Assembly: GCF_014649795.1 (NCBI RefSeq)
Contig: NZ_BMTS01000005.1
Location: forward strand, 310,001 to 374,000
Reading direction: 5' to 3'
Length of the DNA: 64,000 nt
Source: Streptomyces melanogenes
GTDB taxonomy: Bacteria > Actinomycetota > Actinomycetes > Streptomycetales > Streptomycetaceae
In this document: piece by piece, positions 25,015-33,076 of the stretch
Position numbering within the stretch: position 1 is the first letter of the stretch
Layout: each line of letters begins with the position of its first letter
Translations under genes and position numbers: made by a program
Notes under the pieces: generated by a model
The model's database searches: none
Told to the model about the DNA's origin: nothing
Seen by the model: only the letters and a program-made list of their open reading frames with translations

Positions 25015-25977
25015 GTGAGACGTAGATCCAAGCTCCCGGCCGCCCCGCTCCCCCAGCGCGACGGCATCGACCCGGTGCGGGTGCGGCTGCCCGCCGACCC
25101 GGACGGGGTCTGGGGGACGGTCCGGGAGCACCTGGTCGAGCGGTTCGGCGGGGCGATCGGGGCCGGGCGCGTCGAGGCGATGGTGCGCGGCGGGCGGTTC
25201 GTGACCGCCGACGGGCCCGTGGACGAGCACCTGGCGTACCGGCCGGGGATGTACGTGTGGTTCCACCGGGACTTCGCCCCCGAGGTGCCCGTGCCGTTCG
25301 AGGTCGGGATCGTCCACCGCGACGAGCGGATCGTGATCGCGGACAAGCCGCACTTCCTGGCCACCACGCCCCGGGGGCGGCACATCACCGAGACCGCCGT
25401 CGCCCGGCTGCGGCGCGACCTGGACCTGCCCGGGCTCCAGCCCGCGCACCGCCTCGACCGGCTGACCGCGGGGCTCGCCCTGTTCGTCGTGCGCCCCGAG
25501 GACCGGGGCGCGTACCAGAACCTGTTCGCCGAGCGGCGGGTGCGCAAGGAGTACGAGGCGGTCGCTCCGTACGACGCGGGTGTGGCGCTGCCAATGACCG
25601 TGCGCAGCCGGATCGTGAAGGAGCGCGGGGTGATCGCCGCGCGCGAGGAGGCGGGCGAGCCGAACGCCGAGAGCCGGATCGAGCTGGTCGGGCACCGGGC
25701 CGGGCTCGGTCGCTACCGGCTGCTTCCGGCGACAGGGCGCACCCATCAGCTGCGGGTCCACATGAACGGCCTGGGGCTGCCGATCCTGAACGACCCGGTG
25801 TACCCGGTGGTGACCGAGGAGCCCGACCCGGACGACTTCACGCACCCGCTGCAACTGCTCGCGAAGGTGCTGGAGTTCACGGATCCGGTGGACGGGCGGG
25901 AGCGGCGGTTCGAGAGCGGGCTGCGGCTGGCCGCCTGGCCGCGAGCCGGTGCCGAAGGCGATTCATCGGACCAATAG
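25015..25977 (+). CDS. RluA family pseudouridine synthase
   Basis: A 320-residue protein with an N-terminal S4-like part (VRGGRFVTADG) and the RluA catalytic segment HRLDRLTAGL (Asp in about position 150), followed by RVRKEYEAV and TGRTHQLRVHM. It isomerises uridine in rRNA or tRNA. GTG at 25015 is the first base after the tRNA terminator T-run, so the message may be leaderless or depend on read-through; a TTG at 24979 would lie before the hairpin and is unlikely. The last codons overlap a candidate fucose operator. Confidence 0.85.
   Translation: MRRRSKLPAAPLPQRDGIDPVRVRLPADPDGVWGTVREHLVERFGGAIGAGRVEAMVRGGRFVTADGPVDEHLAYRPGMYVWFHRDFAPEVPVPFEVGIVHRDERIVIADKPHFLATTPRGRHITETAVARLRRDLDLPGLQPAHRLDRLTAGLALFVVRPEDRGAYQNLFAERRVRKEYEAVAPYDAGVALPMTVRSRIVKERGVIAAREEAGEPNAESRIELVGHRAGLGRYRLLPATGRTHQLRVHMNGLGLPILNDPVYPVVTEEPDPDDFTHPLQLLAKVLEFTDPVDGRERRFESGLRLAAWPRAGAEGDSSDQ
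25961..25975 (+). promoter_or_regulatory. Candidate fucose operator half-match (copy in 3' end of pseudouridine synthase gene)
   Basis: ATTCATCGGACCAAT matches the first 10 bases of the element at 301-315 exactly and 12 of 15 overall. It lies 72 bases upstream of the L-fucose dehydrogenase start, inside the previous gene's last codons. Confidence 0.4.
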
Positions 25978-26024
25978 CGGCTTCCGCAGCGGAAATTGGG
26001 GTCCCAGGGGTGCCTGGAGCCCCT

Positions 26025-26039
26025 ATACATCTGATAAAT
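26025..26039 (-). promoter_or_regulatory. Candidate operator of the L-fucose dehydrogenase operon
   Basis: On the minus strand ATTTATCAGATGTAT, 13 of 15 identical to the element at 301-315. It ends 7 bases before the dehydrogenase ATG and overlaps the AT-rich TATACAT/GATAAATA that could serve as -10, so a bound repressor would block the promoter or a leaderless start. Confidence 0.58.
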
Positions 26040-26046
26040 ATGCGGC

Positions 26047-26994
26047 ATGCGCCTCACCGAGTTGGGCGGCAGCGGCTGCCTCGTCAGCGCGCTGTCCTTC
26101 GGGGCGGCGGGGCTCGGCAACCTCCTGGGCGAGGTCGACGACGCCACCGCGCGGGACGCCGTGGACGCCGCCTGGGACGCGGGCGTCCGCTACTTCGACA
26201 CCGCGCCGCACTACGGCCTCGGCCTCTCCGAGCGCCGCATCGGCGCGGCGCTGCGCGGCCGCCCCCGGGACGCGTACACCGTGTCCACCAAGGTCGGCCG
26301 CGTCCTGGAGCCGCTGGCCGAGCCGGCCGGTGACGACCGCGCCGAGGGGTTCGCGGTGCCCGCCACCCACCGCCGCCGCTGGGACTTCAGCGCGGACGGG
26401 GTGCGGCGGAGCATCGAGGACAGCCTCGGGCGGCTCGGCCTGGACCGGATCGACGTCGTCCTCCTGCACGACCCCGACGACCACGCCGAACAGGCCCTGG
26501 ACGAGGCCTATCCGGCCCTGGAGCGGCTGCGCGCGGAAGGTGTCGTACGGGCCATAGGGGCCGGGATGAACCACGCGGGGCCGCTGGCCCGGTTCGTGCG
26601 GGAGACGGACGTGGACGCGGTGCTGTGCGCCGGGCGGTACTCGCTGCTCGACCAGCGGGCGGCCGACGAGCTGCTGCCGGAGGCGGCCGCGCGCGGCAAG
26701 AGCGTGGTCGTCGGCGGGGTCTTCAACTCGGGGCTGCTCGCCGACCCCCGGCCGGGCGCCCCCTACGACTACGCGGCCGCGCCCCCGGCCCTCCTGGAGC
26801 GGGCGCTGCGGATCAAGGCGGTCTGCGAGCGCCACGGCGTGCCCCTGCGGGCCGCCGCGCTGGCCTTCCCGCTGCGGCACCCGGCGGTGGCCAGCGTGCT
26901 GGTGGGGGCGCGTTCGGCGGCCGAGGTCCGGGACGCGGCCGAGCAGTTCGGGCGGCCGGTGCCGCAGGCGCTGTGGGAGGAGCTGGGCGTATGA
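26047..26994 (+). CDS. Aldo/keto reductase, probable L-fucose (D-threo-aldose) 1-dehydrogenase
   Basis: A 315-residue AKR protein. YFDTAPHYGLGLSERRIG (Asp, Tyr), VSTKVGR (Lys) and VVLLHDPDDH (His) form the active site, and the FDTAPHYGLGLSE wording is that of the D-threo-aldose/L-fucose dehydrogenase group. It oxidises L-fucose at C1 to the lactone with NAD(P). The next gene starts inside its stop (ATGA), followed by the lactonase, so three consecutive steps are coupled. No clear ribosome site precedes the ATG. Confidence 0.84.
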   Translation: MRLTELGGSGCLVSALSFGAAGLGNLLGEVDDATARDAVDAAWDAGVRYFDTAPHYGLGLSERRIGAALRGRPRDAYTVSTKVGRVLEPLAEPAGDDRAEGFAVPATHRRRWDFSADGVRRSIEDSLGRLGLDRIDVVLLHDPDDHAEQALDEAYPALERLRAEGVVRAIGAGMNHAGPLARFVRETDVDAVLCAGRYSLLDQRAADELLPEAAARGKSVVVGGVFNSGLLADPRPGAPYDYAAAPPALLERALRIKAVCERHGVPLRAAALAFPLRHPAVASVLVGARSAAEVRDAAEQFGRPVPQALWEELGV

Positions 26995-27302
26995 GGGTCG
27001 CACTGCACACCAGGGTCCGGGGCGACCGGATCGAGGCGTACGAGGCCGCGCACCGGGAGGTCCCGGCGGAGCTGACGGCGGCGATCCGGGCCGCCGGGGT
27101 CACCGGGTGGACGATCTGGCGCAGCGGCGCCGAGCTGTTCCATGTGATCGAGTGCGCCGACTACCGGCGGCTGCTCGCCGAGTTGGAGCGGCTGCCGGTC
27201 AACATCGCCTGGCAGGCGCGTATGGCCGAGCTGCTCGACGTCGTCCACGACTACTCAGGGGCGGGCGCGGACGCCGGGCTGCCGGTGGTGTGGGAGCTGT
27301 GA
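26991..27302 (+). CDS. L-rhamnose/L-fucose mutarotase family protein
   Basis: A 103-residue ferredoxin-like fold protein of the RhaM family: MRVALHTRVRGDRIEAYEAAH, then IWRSGAELFHVIEC and PVNIAWQARMAELLDV. It interconverts anomers of a 6-deoxy sugar, supplying the form used by the dehydrogenase. ATGA overlap with the dehydrogenase and GTGA overlap with the lactonase place it firmly in the fucose operon, so fucose is preferred over rhamnose as substrate. Confidence 0.82.
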   Translation: MRVALHTRVRGDRIEAYEAAHREVPAELTAAIRAAGVTGWTIWRSGAELFHVIECADYRRLLAELERLPVNIAWQARMAELLDVVHDYSGAGADAGLPVVWEL

Positions 27303-28144
27303 GGGTCGTCGACTCCCACCACCACGTGTGGGACCTCTCCGTCCGCGACCAGGAGTGGCTCGCCGGGCCCGGACTCGCCCCGCTGCGGCGCACCTTCGCC
27401 CTCGACGAGCTGCGGGCGCAGGCCTCCGGGGTCGCCGCCACCGTGCTCGTGCAGACCGTGACCGTGGCCGAGGAGACCCCGGAGTTCCTGGCGCTCGCCG
27501 AGGACGACCCTCTCGTACGCGGTGTCGTCGGCTGGACCGATCTGACCGCGCCCGGGGTCGCCGACGAGCTGGCCCGGCTGCGGGAACTGCCGGGCGGGGA
27601 GCGGCTGGTGGGGATCCGCCACCAGGTGCAGGGCGAGCGCGACCCCGAGTGGCTGCTGCGGCCGGACGTGGCCCGGGGGCTCGCGGCGGTCGCGGACGCG
27701 GGGCTGGCGTACGACCTGGTGGTCCTCCCCCACCAGCTGCCCGCCTGTGTGCGGGCCGCCGAGCTGCACCCCGGCCTGGTTCTCGTCCTCGACCACCTGG
27801 GCAAGCCGCCGATCGCCTCGGGCGGGACCGAGCCCTGGGGTTCGGCGGTCCGCGCGCTCGCCGCGCTGCCGAACACCGTCTGCAAGCTCTCCGGCCTGGT
27901 CACCGAGGCGGGCCCGGGTTGGAGCACGGCGACTCTGCGGCCGTACGCGGACACGGTTCTGGAGGCGTTCGGGCCCGGGCGGCTGATGTACGGCTCGGAC
28001 TGGCCGGTGTGTCTGCTCGCCGCCTCGTACGGCGAAGTCCTGGACGTGGCACGGGCGCTCACCGAGGACCTGGGCCCGCGGGAACGGGCCCAGGTCCTCG
28101 GCGGCACGGCGGACCGCGTCTACGGGCTCAGTGGCCGCGCTTGA
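27299..28144 (+). CDS. Amidohydrolase, probable L-fuconolactonase
   Basis: A 281-residue amidohydrolase-2 family protein. The metal-binding DSHHHVWDL opens it (residues 5-13), HQVQGE and LDHLGKPP provide further ligands, and YGSDWPVCLL near 241 the catalytic Asp. Members of this group next to fucose dehydrogenase hydrolyse L-fucono-1,5-lactone to L-fuconate. GTG start at 27299 overlaps the mutarotase stop. Its last 17 bases overlap the end of the convergent metallo-beta-lactamase-fold gene. Confidence 0.83.
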   Translation: MRVVDSHHHVWDLSVRDQEWLAGPGLAPLRRTFALDELRAQASGVAATVLVQTVTVAEETPEFLALAEDDPLVRGVVGWTDLTAPGVADELARLRELPGGERLVGIRHQVQGERDPEWLLRPDVARGLAAVADAGLAYDLVVLPHQLPACVRAAELHPGLVLVLDHLGKPPIASGGTEPWGSAVRALAALPNTVCKLSGLVTEAGPGWSTATLRPYADTVLEAFGPGRLMYGSDWPVCLLAASYGEVLDVARALTEDLGPRERAQVLGGTADRVYGLSGRA

Positions 28145-28757
28145 CCCACTCGTCCAGCTGGGATGCCTCGGCGCCGATCGTGGTGGAGTCGCCGTGGCCG
28201 GTGCGTACCACCGTCTCGGGCGGCAGGGTCAGCAGCCGCTCACGGATCGAGTCGAGGATCGTCGGGAAGTGCGAGAACGACCTGCCGGTGGCGCCCGGGC
28301 CGCCGGCGAACAGGGTGTCGCCGGTGAAGACCGTGCCCAGCTCGGGGGCGTACAGGCACACCGCGCCCGGGGCGTGGCCCGGGGTGTGCAGGACGGTCAG
28401 CTCGGTGCCCGCGACCGTGAGGGTCTGCCCGTCGGCCAGTTCGCCGTCGGGGGTGCGGTCGGGGTGGGTGAGCTTCCACAGCGGCAGGTCGTCGGGGTGC
28501 AGGAGCACCGGCGCCCCGGTGGCCTCGGCGAGCTCCGGGGCCGCGTCGATGTGGTCGTTGTGGGCGTGGGTGCAGACGATCGCGCGCAGGGTGCGGCCGC
28601 CGAGCGCGGCCAGGATCGCCTGGGCGTCGTGGGCGGCGTCGACGACCACCGCCTCCTCGTCGTCGCCGACGATCCACACGTTGTTGTCGACGTCCCAGAC
28701 GCCGCCGTCCAGCGCGAAGGTGCCGGAGGTGACGAGGTGCTCGATGCGGGCGGCCAT
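28128..28757 (-). CDS. Metallo-beta-lactamase-fold hydrolase next to MscR
   Basis: A 209-residue protein with THAHNDHID (zinc ligands), LHTPGHAPGA, FTGDTLFAGGPG and RTGHGDST, that is, the glyoxalase II-like MBL fold. Its start shares one base with the stop of mscR. This pair is conserved in Actinobacteria, and the MBL protein is thought to hydrolyse S-formylmycothiol to formate and mycothiol, the analogue of S-formylglutathione hydrolase. That role is inferred. Confidence 0.85.
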   Translation of the reverse strand: MAARIEHLVTSGTFALDGGVWDVDNNVWIVGDDEEAVVVDAAHDAQAILAALGGRTLRAIVCTHAHNDHIDAAPELAEATGAPVLLHPDDLPLWKLTHPDRTPDGELADGQTLTVAGTELTVLHTPGHAPGAVCLYAPELGTVFTGDTLFAGGPGATGRSFSHFPTILDSIRERLLTLPPETVVRTGHGDSTTIGAEASQLDEWVKRGH

Positions 28758-29842
28758 CAGAACGCCACCACCGAGCGCAGCACGTCGCCCTCGTGCATGC
28801 GCGCGAAGGCCTTCTCGACCTCGTCGAGCGCGATGGTCTCGGTGACGAACGCGGCCAGGTCGATCCGGCCCTGCTGGTGCAGGTCGATCAGTACGGGGAA
28901 GTCCCGGGAGGGCAGGCAGTCGCCGTACCAGGACGACTTGAGCGCGCCACCGCGGCCGAAGACGTCGATCAGCGGCAGCTCCAGCTTCATGTCCGGAGTG
29001 GGCACGCCGACCAGGACGACGGTTCCGGCCAGGTCGCGGGCGTAGAACGCCTGCTTGTAGGTCTCGGGGCGGCCGACCGCCTCGATGACCACGTCGGCGC
29101 CGAAGCCGCCGGTAAGCGCGCGGACGGCCTCGACGGCGTCCTCGGTGCGGGAGTTGACGGTGTGGGTGGCGCCCATGGTCTTGGCGGTGGCCAGCTTGCG
29201 GTCGTCGATGTCCACGGCGACGATCTTCGCCGCGCCCGCGAGCCGGGCGCCCACGATCGCCGCGTCGCCGACCCCGCCGCAGCCGATGACGGCGACCGCG
29301 TCGCCCCGGCCGACGTTGCCGGTGTTGAGGGCGGCGCCGATGCCCGCCATGACACCGCAGCCCAGCAGCCCCGCGACGGCCGGGGAGACCGACGGGTCGA
29401 CCTTGGTGCACTGCCCGGCGGCGACCAGCGTCTTCTCGGCGAAGGCGCCGATGCCGAGCGCCGGAGAGAGCTCGGTGCCGTCCAGCAGCGTCATCTTCTG
29501 CTTGGCGTTGTGGGTGTTGAAGCAGTACTGGGGGCGGCCGCGCAGACAGGAGCGGCACTGGCCGCACACCGCGCGCCAGTTGAGGATCACGAAGTCGCCG
29601 GGCGCCACGTCGGTGACCCCGGCGCCGACCGACTCGACCACACCGGCGGCCTCGTGGCCGAGCAGGAAGGGGAAGTCGTCGTTGATCCCGCCCTGCTTGT
29701 AGTGCAGATCGGTGTGGCAGACGCCGCACGCCTGGACCTTCACCACGGCCTCGCCGGGCCCCGGGTCCGGCACCACGATCGTCTCCACCCGTACGGGCTC
29801 GTCCTTCCCCGGCGCGATGACCCCTCGGACCTGCTGCGGCAT
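28757..29842 (-). CDS. mscR: S-(hydroxymethyl)mycothiol dehydrogenase
   Basis: A 361-residue zinc-dependent class III alcohol dehydrogenase. [10 protein letters not shown] binds catalytic zinc, [15 protein letters not shown] structural zinc, GHEAAGVVE the third ligand, and [15 protein letters not shown]. The N-terminus ([16 protein letters not shown]) and the [14 protein letters not shown] loop are those of mycothiol-dependent formaldehyde dehydrogenase / nitrosothiol reductase. It oxidises the formaldehyde-mycothiol adduct. The required thiol is made by the mshC product of the same window. Confidence 0.9.
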   Translation of the reverse strand: MPQQVRGVIAPGKDEPVRVETIVVPDPGPGEAVVKVQACGVCHTDLHYKQGGINDDFPFLLGHEAAGVVESVGAGVTDVAPGDFVILNWRAVCGQCRSCLRGRPQYCFNTHNAKQKMTLLDGTELSPALGIGAFAEKTLVAAGQCTKVDPSVSPAVAGLLGCGVMAGIGAALNTGNVGRGDAVAVIGCGGVGDAAIVGARLAGAAKIVAVDIDDRKLATAKTMGATHTVNSRTEDAVEAVRALTGGFGADVVIEAVGRPETYKQAFYARDLAGTVVLVGVPTPDMKLELPLIDVFGRGGALKSSWYGDCLPSRDFPVLIDLHQQGRIDLAAFVTETIALDEVEKAFARMHEGDVLRSVVAF

Positions 29843-29938
29843 GCGTGAACTTCCTTTCTGGCACCACCGGCACGCGCGGACGCGTACGGGCGGAAATGTG
29901 TACGGGCCCGACCTCCGCACGTTACCTGCCGCACGCGG

Positions 29939-29972
29939 AAGGGCGGCACCCCGCCGCCGGGATGCCGCCCTT
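29939..29972 (-). terminator. Terminator of the amino-acid permease gene
   Basis: AAGGGCGGCA and TGCCGCCCTT pair perfectly over ten bases and the stem continues with further GC pairs. It begins 17 bases after the permease stop. Confidence 0.72.
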
Positions 29973-29989
29973 CTCGTACGTACGCGGTG

Positions 29990-31438
29990 CTACTTGGCCG
30001 CGATCTCCGCGACGCGCTTGCGGACCAGGTACCAGCCGCCGACCAGCATGCCCAGGATCACGGGCAGGCAGTAGACGGTGGTGCGGCCGACGCCGCCGCC
30101 GTACCACATCAGGTACAGCACGGTGGCGAGGAAGACCAGCGTCACGATCTGGGTGTAGGGGGCCCAGGGCAGCTGGTAGGAGGGGCGGGTGAGCTTGCCC
30201 TCCTGGGCGCGGCGCCAGAACAGCAGCGAGCAGATCATGATCATCGCCCAGGTGCCGAGGATGCCGATGGAGGCGAAGTTCAGCACGATCTCGAAGGCGT
30301 CGTCGGGCATCAGCTTGTTCAGGGCGACACCGGCGGCGCCGAACGCGGCGGTCAGCAGCACACCGCCGTAGGGCACCTGGCCCTTGTTCATCCGGGCGGT
30401 GAACTTGGGCGCGGAGCCCGCGACGGCCATCGAGCGCAGGATGCGGCCGGTGGAGTACAGACCCGAGTTGAGGCTGGAGAGCGCGGCGGTCAGGACCACC
30501 AGGTTCATCACGCCGGCCGCGCCCGGCACGCCGAGCTTGTCGAGGACGGTGACGAAGGGGCTCTCGTCGCCCGAGTACGCGGTGTACGGGAGGATCAGCG
30601 CGAGGAGGACGACCGAGCCGACGTAGAAGATGCCGACGCGCCACATGATCGAGTTGATCGCCTTGGGCAGGATCTTCTGCGGGTTCTCGGTCTCGCCGGC
30701 CGCGACACCGCAGAGCTCGACCGAGGCGTACGCGAAGACGACGCCCTGGACGACCAGGAGCATCGGCAGCATGCCCATCGGGAAGATGCCGCCGTGGTCG
30801 GTGATGTTGGCCAGGCCCGGGGTGTTGCCGTCCACGCTGTGCTGGGTGGCGACGAGGTAGATGCCCACCGCCATGAAGGCGACCAGGGCGGCGACCTTGA
30901 CGATCGCGAACCAGAACTCCATCTCGCCGAAGTACTTCACCGAGATCAGGTTGGCGGTGAGGACCACGGCCAGGGCGATCAGGGCGAGCACCCACTGCGG
31001 GATGTCGCTGAACATGGCCCAGAAATGGGCGTAGGTGGCGGCGGCCGTGATGTCGGCCACGGCGGTGGTCGACCAGTTCAGGAAGTACAGCCAGCCCGCC
31101 GTGTAGGCGCCCTTCTCGCCCATGAACTCACGGGCGTAGGAGACGAAGGCGCCGGAGGAGGGCCGGTAGAGCACGAGCTCGCCGAGGGCCCGGACGACGA
31201 AGAACGCGAAGACGCCGCAGACCGCGTAGGCGATCGCGAGCGAGGGGCCCGCGCCCGCCATGCGGCCGCCGGCGCCGAGGAACAGGCCGGTGCCTATCGC
31301 GCCGCCGATGGCGATCATGTTGATGTGGCGGGACTTGAGGTCCTTGCTGTAACCGGCGTCACCGGCGTCGATGTGGGGGGTGCCCTGCGCCGGCGCGGAC
31401 GCCGACGTCTCGGCCGCAGGCATGGTGCGGTCACTCAT
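29990..31438 (-). CDS. Amino-acid permease (APC superfamily)
   Basis: A 482-residue integral membrane protein with about 12 helices. HINMIAIGGAIGTGLFLGAG is the substrate-binding first helix of the amino acid/polyamine/organocation family and GELVLYRPSSGAFVSYAREF follows. The closest group by wording is the CycA/AnsP/GabP permeases of enteric bacteria. It imports an amino acid with protons; which one is open. Upstream (31585-31603) is a near-palindrome around TTGGCAGTGGCCAA that might be an operator. Confidence 0.85.
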   Translation of the reverse strand: MSDRTMPAAETSASAPAQGTPHIDAGDAGYSKDLKSRHINMIAIGGAIGTGLFLGAGGRMAGAGPSLAIAYAVCGVFAFFVVRALGELVLYRPSSGAFVSYAREFMGEKGAYTAGWLYFLNWSTTAVADITAAATYAHFWAMFSDIPQWVLALIALAVVLTANLISVKYFGEMEFWFAIVKVAALVAFMAVGIYLVATQHSVDGNTPGLANITDHGGIFPMGMLPMLLVVQGVVFAYASVELCGVAAGETENPQKILPKAINSIMWRVGIFYVGSVVLLALILPYTAYSGDESPFVTVLDKLGVPGAAGVMNLVVLTAALSSLNSGLYSTGRILRSMAVAGSAPKFTARMNKGQVPYGGVLLTAAFGAAGVALNKLMPDDAFEIVLNFASIGILGTWAMIMICSLLFWRRAQEGKLTRPSYQLPWAPYTQIVTLVFLATVLYLMWYGGGVGRTTVYCLPVILGMLVGGWYLVRKRVAEIAAK

Positions 31439-31647
31439 GTAGCTGTATCGCCTTCGTGAGGGGTCATGCGGTCGTGCGATACCGGGCTGTGCCGGTGCCG
31501 TCCCGGTGGTGGCCGGTGATGCGGGTGAGCTCGTGGCGTCACCGCGGCGTGGCTGATTCGGGACATGGTCGCGGCTCGACGGGGCATTTGGCAGTGGCCA
31601 ATGTCACGTACGGGCAGATCTGTGATGAATCTGAGGTAAATCTGAGC

Positions 31648-32349
31648 TTACGGAGCGAGTACGTCCAATTCCTTCAGGGCGCCGAGGGCGATCTCGCGGG
31701 TGAGTCTCTCCGCCCGTTCCGCGTCCCGCTCCCGGACCGCCTCGGCCACCTGCACGTGCAGGGTGACGGCCGCGGGGTCGGGGTCCTCGAACATCACCTG
31801 GTGGTGGGTTCTGCCGGTCAGGACCTCCGCGACGACATCGCCGAGTCTGGCGAACATCTCGTTGCCGGAGGCGTTCAGGACGATCCGGTGGAAGGCGACG
31901 TCGTGGACGAGGTAGCCCTCCAGCTGGCGGCCGCGCGAGGTGGCCACCATGCCGAGCGCCTGCTCGGTGAGGGCGGCGCACTGCTCGGGGGTGGCGTGGT
32001 GGGCGGCGAGCCCGGCGGCGACCGGCTCCACGGCCGAGCGCAGCACGGTCAGGGAGCGCAGCTGGCGCGGCCGGTCGGATCCGGCCAGCCGCCAGCGGAT
32101 GACCTGCGGGTCGTACACGTTCCACTGCTCGGTGGCCCGGACCGTCACCCCGACCCGGCGCCGGGACTCGACCAGCTGCATGGACTCCAGGACCCGGATC
32201 GCCTCGCGGATCACGGTGCGCGAGACGTCGAAGCGCTGGGCGAGCTCGTCGCCGCGCAGCACGCTGCCGGGCGGATATGCGCCTGCGGTGATCGCGCGGC
32301 CGAGGGTGTCGAGCACCTGCGCGTGCAGTCCCTGGGCCTGTGTGGTCAT
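31648..32349 (-). CDS. gntR: GntR family repressor of gluconate genes
   Basis: A 233-residue FadR/FCD-type regulator: winged helix with LRGDELAQRFDVSRTVIREA, then the FCD domain (VHDVAFHRIVLNASGN). It is divergent from the gluconokinase and gluconate permease genes, the arrangement of the S. coelicolor SCO1678-1680 locus whose GntR represses gluconate use. ATG at 32349 gives the normal family length. A likely operator is at 32412-32422. Confidence 0.87.
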   Translation of the reverse strand: MTTQAQGLHAQVLDTLGRAITAGAYPPGSVLRGDELAQRFDVSRTVIREAIRVLESMQLVESRRRVGVTVRATEQWNVYDPQVIRWRLAGSDRPRQLRSLTVLRSAVEPVAAGLAAHHATPEQCAALTEQALGMVATSRGRQLEGYLVHDVAFHRIVLNASGNEMFARLGDVVAEVLTGRTHHQVMFEDPDPAAVTLHVQVAEAVRERDAERAERLTREIALGALKELDVLAP

Positions 32350-32411
32350 GGGCAAAGCGTACGGGGCGGTGCGCACCGGGCCGGACGGGCGCGCGGGGCC
32401 GCCACTCGGAA

Positions 32412-32422
32412 AAGTATTACTT
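32412..32422. promoter_or_regulatory. Candidate GntR operator between gntR and gntK
   Basis: AAGTATTACTT is a perfect 11-base palindrome with the GT-N3-AC spacing usual for FadR-subfamily operators. It is the only such AT-rich palindrome between the divergent regulator and kinase genes. Confidence 0.5.
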
Positions 32423-32543
32423 ATTCATCACAGGGTCTTGAATACGTCGCACCTTTTGGGTTTCAGTAGCGCGACGGACGGATGGCCGGAAACGACCGCC
32501 GCCCGGAACACATCGATGTCGACGAAGACAGCGAGGCACCGCT

Positions 32544-33053
32544 ATGAGCACCCCCCACGTCGTCGTGGTGATGGGCGTGGCCGGCACCGGCAAGACCACG
32601 ATCGGCCCCCTGGTCGCGGCGGCGCTCGGCGTTCCGTATGCCGAGGGCGACGACTTCCACCCGGCGGCCAACGTCGCCAAGATGTCGGCCGGCGTCCCGC
32701 TGGACGACGCCGACCGCTGGCCCTGGCTCGACGCGATCGGGCGGTGGGCGCACGGCCGGGCGGGCCTCGGCGGGGTGGTGAGCAGCTCCGCGCTCAAGCG
32801 GGTCTACCGCGACCGGCTTCGGGCGGCCGCCCCCGGCCTCGTCTTCCTGCACCTCACCGGCGACCGGGAGCTCATCGAGCACCGGATGGCCGAGCGCAAG
32901 GGCCACTTCATGCCCACCGCGCTGCTCGACTCGCAGTTCGCCACGCTCCAGCCGCTGGAGGCGGACGAGGCCGGCGTGGCCGTCGACGTCGCCGGCACCC
33001 CCGAGGACATCACCGACCGGGCCGTCGCCGCGCTGCGCCGACTCGCCCCCTGA
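32544..33053 (+). CDS. gntK: Gluconokinase
   Basis: A 169-residue P-loop kinase: MGVAGTGKTTIG is Walker A, EGDDFHPAANVAKMSAGVPL the gluconate-binding segment, SSSALKRVYRDRL and ERKGHFMP the LID region. All are standard for thermosensitive-type gluconokinase. It phosphorylates gluconate to 6-phosphogluconate for the pentose phosphate pathway. The permease gene follows after 23 bases. Confidence 0.93.
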   Translation: MSTPHVVVVMGVAGTGKTTIGPLVAAALGVPYAEGDDFHPAANVAKMSAGVPLDDADRWPWLDAIGRWAHGRAGLGGVVSSSALKRVYRDRLRAAAPGLVFLHLTGDRELIEHRMAERKGHFMPTALLDSQFATLQPLEADEAGVAVDVAGTPEDITDRAVAALRRLAP

Positions 33054-33076
33054 TCCGCCAACCGAGGACCACCACC

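Noticed and set aside
31585..31603. CATTTGGCAGTGGCCAATG as a regulator site of the amino-acid permease
   Set aside because: A near-palindrome with an uneven arm, nearly 150 bases from the start and without a second copy; kept only as a remark.
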